A stretch of DNA of 64,000 bases, taken from the NCBI RefSeq assembly GCF_024346135.1, contig NZ_JAGQCJ010000001.1, positions 434,001 to 498,000 of the forward strand, written 5' to 3'. A program made the position numbers and the translations under genes. The stretch is from Cyanobium sp. CH-040 (GTDB taxonomy: Bacteria > Cyanobacteriota > Cyanobacteriia > PCC-6307 > Cyanobiaceae). Shown piece by piece: positions 57,081 through 64,000 of this stretch. The first letter of the stretch is position 1. Every line of letters begins with the position of its first letter. The notes under the pieces are model-generated. The model worked only from the letters and a program-made list of their open reading frames with translations. It searched no databases and was not told the DNA's origin.

Positions 57081-57563
57081 AGCTTTTTTGTCAAGGCCAT
57101 AAGTATTCTGTCTCAGCAGTTTGTTTAGTGGTTAATGGGCTGTGAGGCCTCTACCGATTGAGGTGCGCCATAGCAATCCAGACCTCCTCCCGCCTCCATG
57201 CATTGCCAGCCGAATCCCAGCCTGAGCCCCACATGTCGCCTCCTACTCGTGATCGAGTGCTAGGAGCACGTCCGCAGCCTGCTCGAGTTGGCCACCGAAA
57301 GTGGGATCAGCCTGAGCAGCGCCTACTGGGGACTGGCTCGACCTCGGCAGCTTTGTCCAACTGCACTGATGGATCCGTCAGATGTCAATCAGGTTTGGGG
57401 GCGCCTGCATCACCACAACATTCACAGGACAAGGCCCCATGAGGAAGGCAGCCGTCTGAACCCTTGATAGCTCAGATTGCTGCAGCATGAACTGCGGGGC
57501 ATTGGCTCATTCAGGTTCAGCCTTTAGGAGATTTGGCATCAGGCTCTCCTTCCCAGGAGGCCC
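57081..57563. other. Gap with one unassigned open frame
   Basis: About 480 bases of rising GC. A frame without start codon at about 57268-57468 reads EHVRSLLELATESGISLSSA and on to RLHHHNIHRTRPHEE before a stop. It looks like a real protein piece but I cannot place it. The rest shows nothing recognisable. Confidence 0.35.
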
Positions 57564-58859
57564 TCAGTCACCTTTTAACACTGTTGTGGCAAATCCTGTG
57601 ATCAGTTTCTCCCACGCTAATGCTCCATTCTCATGGTTAAGCCAATTTTCTTGAACGCAGATCGCATTTCCCCTGAGTGATGAAATGCTGTCAAGAGCCT
57701 CTGTTATTGACTGGTGGATTCCATTGGGCGAAATATCTTGAATGGCCGGGGCTAGGCCGCCCAAATCCTCGTAAAGTCTTCTCATAGTCGACTCCATAGG
57801 AACAAGCGGAATCACGCCCGCACTTATGCATTCTAGAAATATACCAGACCCAATCGTCCTGTAGCGATCTGCATATGGCATAATCATGATGTCTAGACTT
57901 GTCATTATCTCGTCATAAGTAACGTCGTCCAGTCTCTGAGATATGTTCTGTACTCCATTGCTTTTGAGTCCGCAGAGTATCTCATCTTTGTTAAGACCGC
58001 TCTGAGTACACGCTAGATCTAGATTCAGTTTTGTGATCCACTGCACATTCGAAAATTGTTGATATTCTGTGAAATATCTTGCTAATATCCCAGGATTCTG
58101 AACTGAGCGCGATCCTCCAATGCACCCAATTCTCACTCTTTCGGTCGTTTGATGTGGCAAGTTGCGGCCTGAGAATCGCGAGCTTGCCGGATATGGATGT
58201 ACCGTTACTGAGCCATGATCAAATCCGCATTGAATAAGGAACTTGCGAATCTGAGGTGACTCAGCAAGAAAGATATAGCTCTTCGAGCTTTGGGCTACAA
58301 TTGACGCAGCATGGGAAAACTCACTCTTAACGATTTCAGGATTGTCGCAGTCCGGTGCCGGAAACGTCTCCATGACTCCAAATATGCCACCCTTGACGTC
58401 TCTAAGATCTTCAATCGCATGTAATGTTCCCGCAATCGTCAAATATCTAGAAGTGGGAAATAGTGCAAGTCTTGGAGTTTGCTCTGAGCATGCAAGGATA
58501 TAATCTGTGGTGCGCTTCCAATAGTTTCTGAATGCCAATGACTGTACTTCGCTCACTATCTTGCCGCTCGAAAGGCAGTGATCCGGGATAGGTATTGCGC
58601 TCTTCCAGTTGCTCGGTAGTGTGCTTCTTGCTTGATATGCACCAACTACTTCTACTGAGTAGCCATATTTCTCAAGAAGAGATGTGTAGCACACTGCCAA
58701 TCGCTCGAAATGCCCACTCCCTCCGGTCATTCTTGGCTCAACATAGATGATGTCCTTCTTTTCTCTGTCGTAAGCCAGCAGAAGAGCCTTCCGGCTCATC
58801 TCAAATGCTGTATTCTCATTCCCTTTCATCAATTCGTCAATAATAACTTTAGAGTTCAT
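57564..58859 (-). CDS. Glycosyltransferase, GT-B fold (GT4-like)
   Basis: This 431-residue protein has an N-terminal domain with DIIYVEPRMTGGSGHFERLAVCY and a C-terminal domain with VRIGCIGGSRSVQNPGILARYF, then SLDIMIMPYADRYRTIGSGIFLECISAGVIPLVP, the position of the EX7E motif in GT4 enzymes. Its ATG overlaps the stop of the upstream gene (ATGA), so the two are translated together. Substrate unknown. Confidence 0.82.
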   Translation of the reverse strand: MNSKVIIDELMKGNENTAFEMSRKALLLAYDREKKDIIYVEPRMTGGSGHFERLAVCYTSLLEKYGYSVEVVGAYQARSTLPSNWKSAIPIPDHCLSSGKIVSEVQSLAFRNYWKRTTDYILACSEQTPRLALFPTSRYLTIAGTLHAIEDLRDVKGGIFGVMETFPAPDCDNPEIVKSEFSHAASIVAQSSKSYIFLAESPQIRKFLIQCGFDHGSVTVHPYPASSRFSGRNLPHQTTERVRIGCIGGSRSVQNPGILARYFTEYQQFSNVQWITKLNLDLACTQSGLNKDEILCGLKSNGVQNISQRLDDVTYDEIMTSLDIMIMPYADRYRTIGSGIFLECISAGVIPLVPMESTMRRLYEDLGGLAPAIQDISPNGIHQSITEALDSISSLRGNAICVQENWLNHENGALAWEKLITGFATTVLKGD

Positions 58860-59902
58860 TGCTCATCCAGTTTGGTTAGACGTTCCAACTGATATGCCAG
58901 GGTCAGCTCCTTAGGGAGCATGTCTGCGCCAAATTTTGACTGCATTACTAGTGGCCTTGTGTTTAGCCCAAGCCATCCGTCGAGAACGGACCCTACGTCA
59001 AGTCCTATTCCTCCAAGTTCAGCAATTCTATTACAATAGGTCTTCCCGCAAATTCCTGCGCCAACAAGGAATAGCTGCCCATTGAAGCGAATTCTAAGAC
59101 TGTCTAGAATCTCGTTAAATCTTGCTGGATAATGTTGCTTCCAGCCTTCACCTCTTCGATTATATCTTGAGGGTACCTCATAGAAGTCTGTCTTAATGTC
59201 ATGGGCGCTCAATAGGTTGTGAAGCTCGGTGTGCCTGCTGATGATGCCAACCGATTTTTGAGAAACGATCATTCGAGCTAGAAACCCTGAGGCTGACATA
59301 TCGTAATGGCACCATGCTGATGCTAGTGGTGTGGTTGCAGGTATTAGATCTTTTCTCATCTCAAGGCCTAGTATTGCAAGTCTAAGCGCTGCTTCATATC
59401 CCAGTCTTTCTTTCTCTGCGGGCCGCAGCTGAAACACCTCTTTTACCTTGTTAATCAGATCATTCGGCTTGAGCTTCAGCCACCTTTCATGGAAATCTCC
59501 TCCAATAATATCGGGCCGTACTCCCACAATACTTGCATTTAGACAGCTTTGCTTTGTTAAAGTGGCTAGGCGATCAAGATCTTGCTGGCTGATCTGACCA
59601 AAATGAGAGGCTATGTAATCTCCCAATACTGATTCTGTCAAAAGCGGTTTTGCAATCGTTACGCCTTCGCCATCCCCAATCCTGATTAGAGAGAGGCCTT
59701 CTTGATTCGAAAGGCTTTTCTCGATCATTTCTTCTATCAGACTGCTTGGAAGGATCCGTAATGAGGGCGTAGGTTCAGGTTCTTCGTGGCTGTGTCTTGA
59801 GCGCGGTGGCATGGCTGGTTTTGTGGCGTGACGGTCGACTTGTTGAAGTAAGTCGTGTTCAACTGGATTAGCGCTTTTACCGCGGTGCAATTTGGGAGAC
59901 AT
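58856..59902 (-). CDS. GT-D-fold (DUF1792-like) glycosyltransferase candidate
   Basis: This 348-residue protein has EGLSLIRIGDGEGVTIAKPLL, which matches the IRxGDGE signature of GT-D enzymes, and LFLVGAGICGKTYCNRIAELGGIGLDVGSVLDGWLG near the C-terminus, matching their second signature (GaGxxgk and DiGsvxDxW). Residues 1-50 are polar, His/Pro-rich and probably disordered. GT-D enzymes add glucose to glycoproteins or glycans in Gram-positive bacteria; a cyanobacterial role is not established to my knowledge. It is coupled to the downstream GT4-like gene. Confidence 0.75.
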   Translation of the reverse strand: MSPKLHRGKSANPVEHDLLQQVDRHATKPAMPPRSRHSHEEPEPTPSLRILPSSLIEEMIEKSLSNQEGLSLIRIGDGEGVTIAKPLLTESVLGDYIASHFGQISQQDLDRLATLTKQSCLNASIVGVRPDIIGGDFHERWLKLKPNDLINKVKEVFQLRPAEKERLGYEAALRLAILGLEMRKDLIPATTPLASAWCHYDMSASGFLARMIVSQKSVGIISRHTELHNLLSAHDIKTDFYEVPSRYNRRGEGWKQHYPARFNEILDSLRIRFNGQLFLVGAGICGKTYCNRIAELGGIGLDVGSVLDGWLGLNTRPLVMQSKFGADMLPKELTLAYQLERLTKLDEQ

Positions 59903-60410
59903 GTATGCTAGCCATGGCCTAACATGAGCTTTGATTCAAGTGCACCGCGGTCTATGCAGTAGCTCTATGTTGTATGACCTCATTATCATTCGAGCTGCTC
60001 GCAATGCAGTGAATGAGATGAGTCGCCAAACGCTTTTTCCCCTCTGAATATCGGCTTGGCGCCTGCGGGGCTGGGCTTGGCTGGCCCTTTCTCGTTCCTT
60101 CGTCTTCATGATGTCTCTGGGTATGGTGTCAATGGCTTTGGCTCCGGCTATTTTTCCCGATTTGGCTCAGCTCTTTGAATCGGTTTACTGGCGAGGTACT
60201 CGCAGGGTTTTGCTTATTGCTACACTTAAATCCATTCTTAATACGCCATCTTGATCGAATTGCAGCATGTTGCGTCCGCGTCTAGGCGTTAAGCGTAGCA
60301 ATCTGCTGTCTTCATGGGCATCATGAACCTTGATATGGGGCTTTGTCACTTGTGCCACTGGCGTGGTGGCATGCATCCCCGTCATTGATTTGGTCCCTAG
60401 ATTTTCAGTC
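59903..60410. other. Right edge of island 2
   Basis: GC changes back to core level near 60400. No gene is supported in these 508 bases. Promoters for the divergent glycosyltransferase pair and the permease gene should lie here. No tRNA or attachment site is evident. Confidence 0.35.
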
Positions 60411-61481
60411 ATGCTCGACCGCCTGGAACTGCCCCCCTGGCTGAAGGCTGGCCTGGCCCTGCCGCTGCTGGTGCTGAACCTGTGGGTGCTGCGCCAGCTG
60501 CTGCTGCCGCTGGCGCCTTTCCCGGCCCTGTTCGTCACCGCGGCGCTGATCGCCTTCCTGCTCGACATCCCCAGCCTCTGGCTGCGGCGCCTGGGGCTGC
60601 CCCGGCCGCTGGCCACGGCGCTGGTGCTGGGGGTGGCCCTGGGTCTGCTGCTGCTGGTGCTGCTCGGCCTGGGGCCGCGCCTGGTGGAGCAGCTCGGTGA
60701 TCTGATCGCGGTGCTGCCGCGCTGGATCTCCCACGGACAGGTGTGGCTCGACAACCTCGAGGCCTGGGCGACCCGGCAGGGCATGCCGTCCGACTTCGGC
60801 ACCCTCAGCAGCGACCTGCTCGGCCGCCTCAGCAAGCTCGCCACCCAGTTGAGCCAGCGGCTGCTGAGCCTGCTGGGGGCCACCGTGGGGCTCACCATCA
60901 ACACGGTCATCGTGCTGGTGCTGACGGTGTTCCTGCTGCTGGGCGGCGAGAACATCACCGGCGGGTTGGCGCTCTGGCTGCCGCCCGGCGTGCGCCCCCT
61001 GGTGATGGACACCCTGGGCCGCACCTTCCGCGGCTACTTCGCCGGCCAGGTGCTGCTGGCCCTGATCCTCAGCAGCCTGCAGATCCTGGTGTTCGCGGCC
61101 CTGGCGATTCCCTACGGCGTGCTGTTCGCGGTGCTGATCGGCTTCACCACTCTGATCCCCTTCGCCAGCTCGCTGACGATCGTGCTCGTGAGCGGTCTGC
61201 TGGCCCTCAACGACCCCCGCACCGGCCTGGAGGTGCTGCTGGCGGCGATCGTGGTGGGCCAGGTGGTGGATCAGGTGATCCAGCCGCGCCTGATGGGCCG
61301 GATCGTGGGCCTGCAGCCCGCCTGGCTGCTGATCAGCCTGCCGCTGGGGGCGCGCCTGGGAGCGCTGCTGGGGTTCGGGGATCTGCTGGGTCTGCTGCTG
61401 GCGGTGCCGGTGGCAAGCTGCGGGAAGACTTTTCTGGATGCCTGGCGTGGACGGCCGGGGCTCAACCTGCCTGGGGAATGA
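60411..61481 (+). CDS. AI-2E-family (PerM-like) membrane transporter
   Basis: This 356-residue protein has about eight hydrophobic helices, with the family pattern: an N-terminal helix pair, ALVLGVALGLLLLVLLGLGPRLVEQ, a soluble middle region (residues about 105-175), then YFAGQVLLALILSSLQILVFAAL, LIPFASSLTIVLVSGLLAL, VGQVVDQVIQPRLMGRIVGLQPAWLLISLPLG, and LGFGDLLGLLLAVP. I chose the ATG at 60411 because the longer frame reads island DNA. Substrates of this family are diverse. Its end overlaps cysC by 20 bases, convergent. Confidence 0.92.
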   Translation: MLDRLELPPWLKAGLALPLLVLNLWVLRQLLLPLAPFPALFVTAALIAFLLDIPSLWLRRLGLPRPLATALVLGVALGLLLLVLLGLGPRLVEQLGDLIAVLPRWISHGQVWLDNLEAWATRQGMPSDFGTLSSDLLGRLSKLATQLSQRLLSLLGATVGLTINTVIVLVLTVFLLLGGENITGGLALWLPPGVRPLVMDTLGRTFRGYFAGQVLLALILSSLQILVFAALAIPYGVLFAVLIGFTTLIPFASSLTIVLVSGLLALNDPRTGLEVLLAAIVVGQVVDQVIQPRLMGRIVGLQPAWLLISLPLGARLGALLGFGDLLGLLLAVPVASCGKTFLDAWRGRPGLNLPGE

Positions 61482-62121
61482 TCCCCCGGGCCTCAAGCAA
61501 TCCCAGCACCGCGCTCACGCAGTCCTCCAGGCTGCCCGTGCCCGTCTCCACCCGCAGCTCCGGTGACTCCGGGACTTCATAGGGGCTGGAGATGCCCGTG
61601 AAGTCCTTGATCTCGCCGGCGCGGGCCCTGGCGTAGAGGCCCTTGGTGTCGCGCTGCTCGCACACCTCCAGGCCGGCGTCGCAGAAGATCTCGATGAAGT
61701 CGCCCTCCGGCACCAGCGCGCGCACCTTGTCCCGGTCCGAGCGGAACGGCGACACGAAGGCGGTGAGCACCACCACGCCGGCATCCACGAACAGCTTGGC
61801 CACCTCGCCGATGCGGCGGATGTTCTCCTCCCGGTCGGCATCGGAGAAGCCCAGGTCGTTGCAGAGGCCGTGGCGGATGTTGTCGCCGTCGAGCACATAG
61901 CAGGCCATCCCCTGCTCGAACAGGGCCGAGTTCACGGCGTTGGCCAGGGTGCTCTTGCCGGCGCCGCTCAGCCCCGTGAACCAGAGAATCGCGCTGCGGT
62001 GCCCGTGCTGATGGGCCCTGGCCTCGCGGGTCACCGTGCTGTGGTGCCACACGATGTTGGTGCTGTTGCCATGGCTGGTGAGCGCCCCGTAGGTGGGGTT
62101 GCTGGCGGGGCTGGCGGTCAT
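61462..62121 (-). CDS. cysC: Adenylylsulfate kinase
   Basis: This 219-residue enzyme phosphorylates APS to PAPS. Walker A is GLSGAGKSTLANAVN; other motifs are VLDGDNIRHGLCNDLGFSDADREENIRRIGEV, TAFVSPFRSDRDKVR, GDFIEIFCDAGLEVCEQRD, KGLYARARAGEIKDFTGISSPYE. The length is normal. In assimilation PAPS is the substrate for sulfite production, and it is also the donor for the two sulfotransferases in the islands, so this gene may serve both. Core-like high GC. Confidence 0.96.
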   Translation of the reverse strand: MTASPASNPTYGALTSHGNSTNIVWHHSTVTREARAHQHGHRSAILWFTGLSGAGKSTLANAVNSALFEQGMACYVLDGDNIRHGLCNDLGFSDADREENIRRIGEVAKLFVDAGVVVLTAFVSPFRSDRDKVRALVPEGDFIEIFCDAGLEVCEQRDTKGLYARARAGEIKDFTGISSPYEVPESPELRVETGTGSLEDCVSAVLGLLEARGIIPQAG

Positions 62122-62182
62122 GCGGGCGTTGGTGATGGGGCTGGTGGGGCCATTCTCCCCTGCGGCCCGTGGCTTCCAGGGA

Positions 62183-62620
62183 TCAGCCCGCGCTGTTCAG
62201 GGGATTGCACCAGCGCAGGCCGGGGAAGCGGCAGAAGTCGGTGTCGTTGGAGTGCACCGTTGCCTGGTTTTCGATCGCCAGTGCCGCGATGTGCCCGTCG
62301 GTCATCAGCGCGGCGGTGAGCACACCGGCTTCGCTGAAGCCCTCCAGGATCGCGAGATGGCGGGGGCCTGGCTGGAGGATCCGCACCGACGGCTGTTCCA
62401 GCCAGCAGCGCAGATGCTGGAGCACGGTGGCCATCGCCATGGGCCTGGGCAGCACCGTCCGGCTGGTCATGATCCGCAGGTAGCCGAGGGCCACAACCCA
62501 GGGGATCGCCACGGGCTGGGAACCGCCAACTGACGTCTCCCACCAGGCCTTGGCCCGCTGGTGGTGCGGGGCGTCGGAGTTGTAGGCGTAGACCAGCAGA
62601 TTCACATCGGGGATGATCAC
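62183..62620 (-). CDS. vapC: PIN-domain toxin (VapC)
   Basis: This 145-residue PIN ribonuclease begins MIIPDVNLLVYAYNSDAPHH with the first catalytic Asp. The last part, LTAALMTDGHIAALAIENQATVHSNDTDFCRFPGLRWCNPL, carries the remaining acids. It looks complete. Its ATG overlaps the stop codon of the upstream antitoxin (ATGA). A member of a different subgroup from the toxin at 25 kb. Confidence 0.9.
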   Translation of the reverse strand: MIIPDVNLLVYAYNSDAPHHQRAKAWWETSVGGSQPVAIPWVVALGYLRIMTSRTVLPRPMAMATVLQHLRCWLEQPSVRILQPGPRHLAILEGFSEAGVLTAALMTDGHIAALAIENQATVHSNDTDFCRFPGLRWCNPLNSAG

Positions 62621-62898
62621 CGTTCCGGCCCCGCCGGCATCTGGGCAGCCATGAACTGCTCTGCCTCCAGCTGGTCCACCAGCTGGTTGAGCCGCAGGGG
62701 ATCGATGCCGGGCATCAGGCCACAGGCCTGGGGCTGCACCACGAAGGGCTCCCTGCCCCCATCGGCGGGATGCTCACCGGCGGCCAATCCCCTGCGGATC
62801 GCGGCATTCACCACATCCTTGAAGCTCCGTCCGGACAGACGCGCGGAGCGGCTGAGCGCTTCGGCAAGGTCATCGTCCAGCGTCAGCGTGGTGCGCAT
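62617..62898 (-). CDS. vapB: Ribbon-helix-helix antitoxin (VapB)
   Basis: This 93-residue protein starts with an RHH DNA-binding domain: MRTTLTLDDDLAEALSRSARLSGRSFKDVVNAAIRRGL. The C-terminal half (GIDPLRLNQLVDQLEAEQFMA) would wrap the toxin. The 4-bp overlap with vapC supports a genuine pair. The operon is likely self-repressed. Confidence 0.88.
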   Translation of the reverse strand: MRTTLTLDDDLAEALSRSARLSGRSFKDVVNAAIRRGLAAGEHPADGGREPFVVQPQACGLMPGIDPLRLNQLVDQLEAEQFMAAQMPAGPER

Positions 62899-63020
62899 GG
62901 GTCTTTGGCGCCGCCATCGACATCATGATGCTCCACCTACAACGCGTCAAGATGCTTCACGAGTGGACTGGCGCGTGGCGTCGGGCGTTCTGCGGGCGGA
63001 TGAATGTCAGCCCTTGCCCT

Positions 63021-63356
63021 TCAACCACCGGCCTGCTTCGGCCGGTAGCCAGCGGCCTCCAGCGCCGCCAGCGCAGCGGCCATCTGGTCACCCTGCAGTT
63101 CGATCACGCCGTCCTTGAGGGTGCCGCCGGTGCCGGCGGCGGCCTTGAGCTGCTTGAGCAGGGCCTTCAGGTCGGACTCGGGCGCCTCCAGGCCGGTGAT
63201 CGCGGTCACGAGCTTGCCGCCCTTGCCGGTCCGGGTGCGCTGCACCCGCACCCGCTGCTGAGCCTTCGCCACCCCAGGGGTTGCTGCGGCAGGGCGTTGC
63301 TGGGCGGCGGGGAGGCCCGGGCTGCTGAATTCATGCCAGCCACCTTTTCTGGCCAT
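63021..63356 (-). CDS. SUI1/YciH-family translation initiation factor
   Basis: This 111-residue protein has a Gly/Pro/Ala-rich N-terminus and the SUI1 fold: QRVRVQRTRTGKGGKLVTAITGLE, LKALLKQLKAAAGTGGTLKDGVIELQGDQMAAALAALEAAGY. The RTxKGGK and CGxGGT-like (here GTGGT) positions match the family. It acts in start-codon selection; its bacterial role is minor. A broken PIN-domain gene lies upstream and its frame runs into this gene. Confidence 0.92.
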   Translation of the reverse strand: MARKGGWHEFSSPGLPAAQQRPAAATPGVAKAQQRVRVQRTRTGKGGKLVTAITGLEAPESDLKALLKQLKAAAGTGGTLKDGVIELQGDQMAAALAALEAAGYRPKQAGG

Positions 63357-63393
63357 GGGTTCGCGTCCGTCAACCGCTCTCCATCGTCACGCG

Positions 63394-63798
63394 TCAGCCG
63401 CCGCATCCACTGCGCAGGGCGCAGCGCCAGGGCCAGATAGCTGGCGTCGTAGACGCTGAGGCCAAGTTGCTGGCTGAGTCGCAGAGCTGCCAGGCAGAGA
63501 TCGGCCGTGGCTGCGGTGCGCAGCGGCAGCTGGAGGAGCTCGTCAAGGAGGTCTTCGGCTTCCCCGGGGCTGAGCAGCCCCGCACCACCTGCTTGCCCAC
63601 CACCGAGGTCATCTCGAGCCAGCAGAGATCCGGCACCAGCAGAAGGCCCTCGCCGCGGCAGCCCCGTTCCATGACGGCCTCCAGGTTCGCGGGCAGTGGG
63701 CCATCGGTCAGATAGAGGCGCAGCAGGGCCGAGGCATCGAGAACGTGACACGCCTCGCGGGGACGGGCTTCAGCGGTCGCGGTCGGCGCGCAGGTCAT
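63394..63798 (-). pseudogene. vapC: PIN-domain toxin gene with a frameshift
   Basis: The N-terminal half in one frame reads CHVLDASALLRLYLTDGPLP and LLLVPDLCWLEMTSVVGKQV. The C-terminal half, in the next frame, reads LLSPGEAEDLLDELLQLPLR, CLAALRLSQQLGLSVYDASYLALALR. The join is near 63595. Together they make a normal VapC; separately neither carries all catalytic acids. The second frame runs on into the SUI1 gene without its own stop until 63206. It is probably inactive, unless this is a sequence error. It overlaps the antitoxin end by 29 bases. Confidence 0.72.
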
Positions 63799-64000
63799 CC
63801 AGCAGCCCGGGTATCGGACGGTCCCGCATCCGTTCTCGCCACTGGCGGGCCCGTTCCATCACGCTTGGCTGGCTGAGTCGCACCTCCCGCTCGATCAGCA
63901 GCCGCGCGTGCTCCTGCATGCTGCGGTGATTGCGGGCAGCAAGGGCCTTGAACCCGTCGTAGATGTCCTGGGGGATTCCCCGCAAGCTCAGTGATGGCAT
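63770..64000 (-). CDS. FitA/Arc-type antitoxin
   Basis: This 76-residue protein begins MPSLSLRGIPQDIYDGFKAL, continues ARNHRSMQEHARLLIE, and ends with an acidic-basic tail (IPGLLDDLRADRDR). The start is the RHH domain typical of FitA and related plasmid-stability antitoxins. The ATG is at the last base of the window. The partner toxin downstream is frameshifted, so this antitoxin may now stand alone. Confidence 0.85.
   Translation of the reverse strand: MPSLSLRGIPQDIYDGFKALAARNHRSMQEHARLLIEREVRLSQPSVMERARQWRERMRDRPIPGLLDDLRADRDR

Overview
This 64 kb window comes from a high-GC unicellular picocyanobacterium, most like the Cyanobium / Synechococcus group. The evidence is the set of core genes: chlM (chlorophyll synthesis), ndhH, the phylloquinone genes menF, menA, menC, menE and a MenI-like thioesterase, the glucosylglycerol genes ggpS-ggtB-ggtC, and cyanobacterial families such as DUF3285 and DUF2752. 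Core genes are tightly packed, often overlap by 4 bp, and are very GC-rich. No rRNA, tRNA or CRISPR array was recognised by eye.

Layout. Positions 1-3.7 kb hold an osmolyte cluster on the minus strand (ggpS, ggtB, partial ggtC). From 4.1 to 7.8 kb lie a small secreted protein, argS and a hisC-like aminotransferase. From 7.8 to 10.5 kb is a lower-GC patch with two tandem outer-membrane beta-barrel genes. From 10.5 to 14.5 kb a minus-strand run reads prfB (with a programmed frameshift), a DUF3285 gene, ybeY, dgkA, trpG/pabA and a degenerate metallo-beta-lactamase-fold protein. From 14.5 to 16.8 kb are grxC-gshB and a K+ channel. From 16.8 to 23.3 kb is the phylloquinone region. From 23.3 to 31.5 kb are a DUF2752 gene, ndhH, a vapBC pair, rsmH, a DUF456 gene, a cysteine desulfurase, a LuxR-type response regulator, an RluA-type pseudouridine synthase and an AlkB-like dioxygenase, followed by chlM.

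Two AT-richer accessory islands interrupt the core. Island 1 (about 32.2-38.35 kb) lies between chlM and nagA. Island 2 (about 40.1-60.4 kb) lies between purE and an AI-2E-family permease/cysC pair. Both carry glycan genes: glycosyltransferases of families GT61 (two), GT32, GT25, GT2 and GT4 plus a GT-D-like protein, two sulfotransferases, FkbM and other methyltransferases, a DegT aminotransferase and a cupin. They also hold decayed IS5, IS3 and IS481 copies and several genes broken by frameshift or stop. The likely overall role is a variable, perhaps sulfated, cell-surface polysaccharide. The cysC gene (APS kinase, which makes PAPS) beside island 2 would supply the sulfotransferase donor. The most unusual item is a run of eleven perfect hexanucleotide repeats directly before an internal ATG of a GT25 gene.

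The right end (62-64 kb) holds one intact vapBC pair, a SUI1/YciH factor, and an antitoxin followed by a frameshifted PIN toxin gene.
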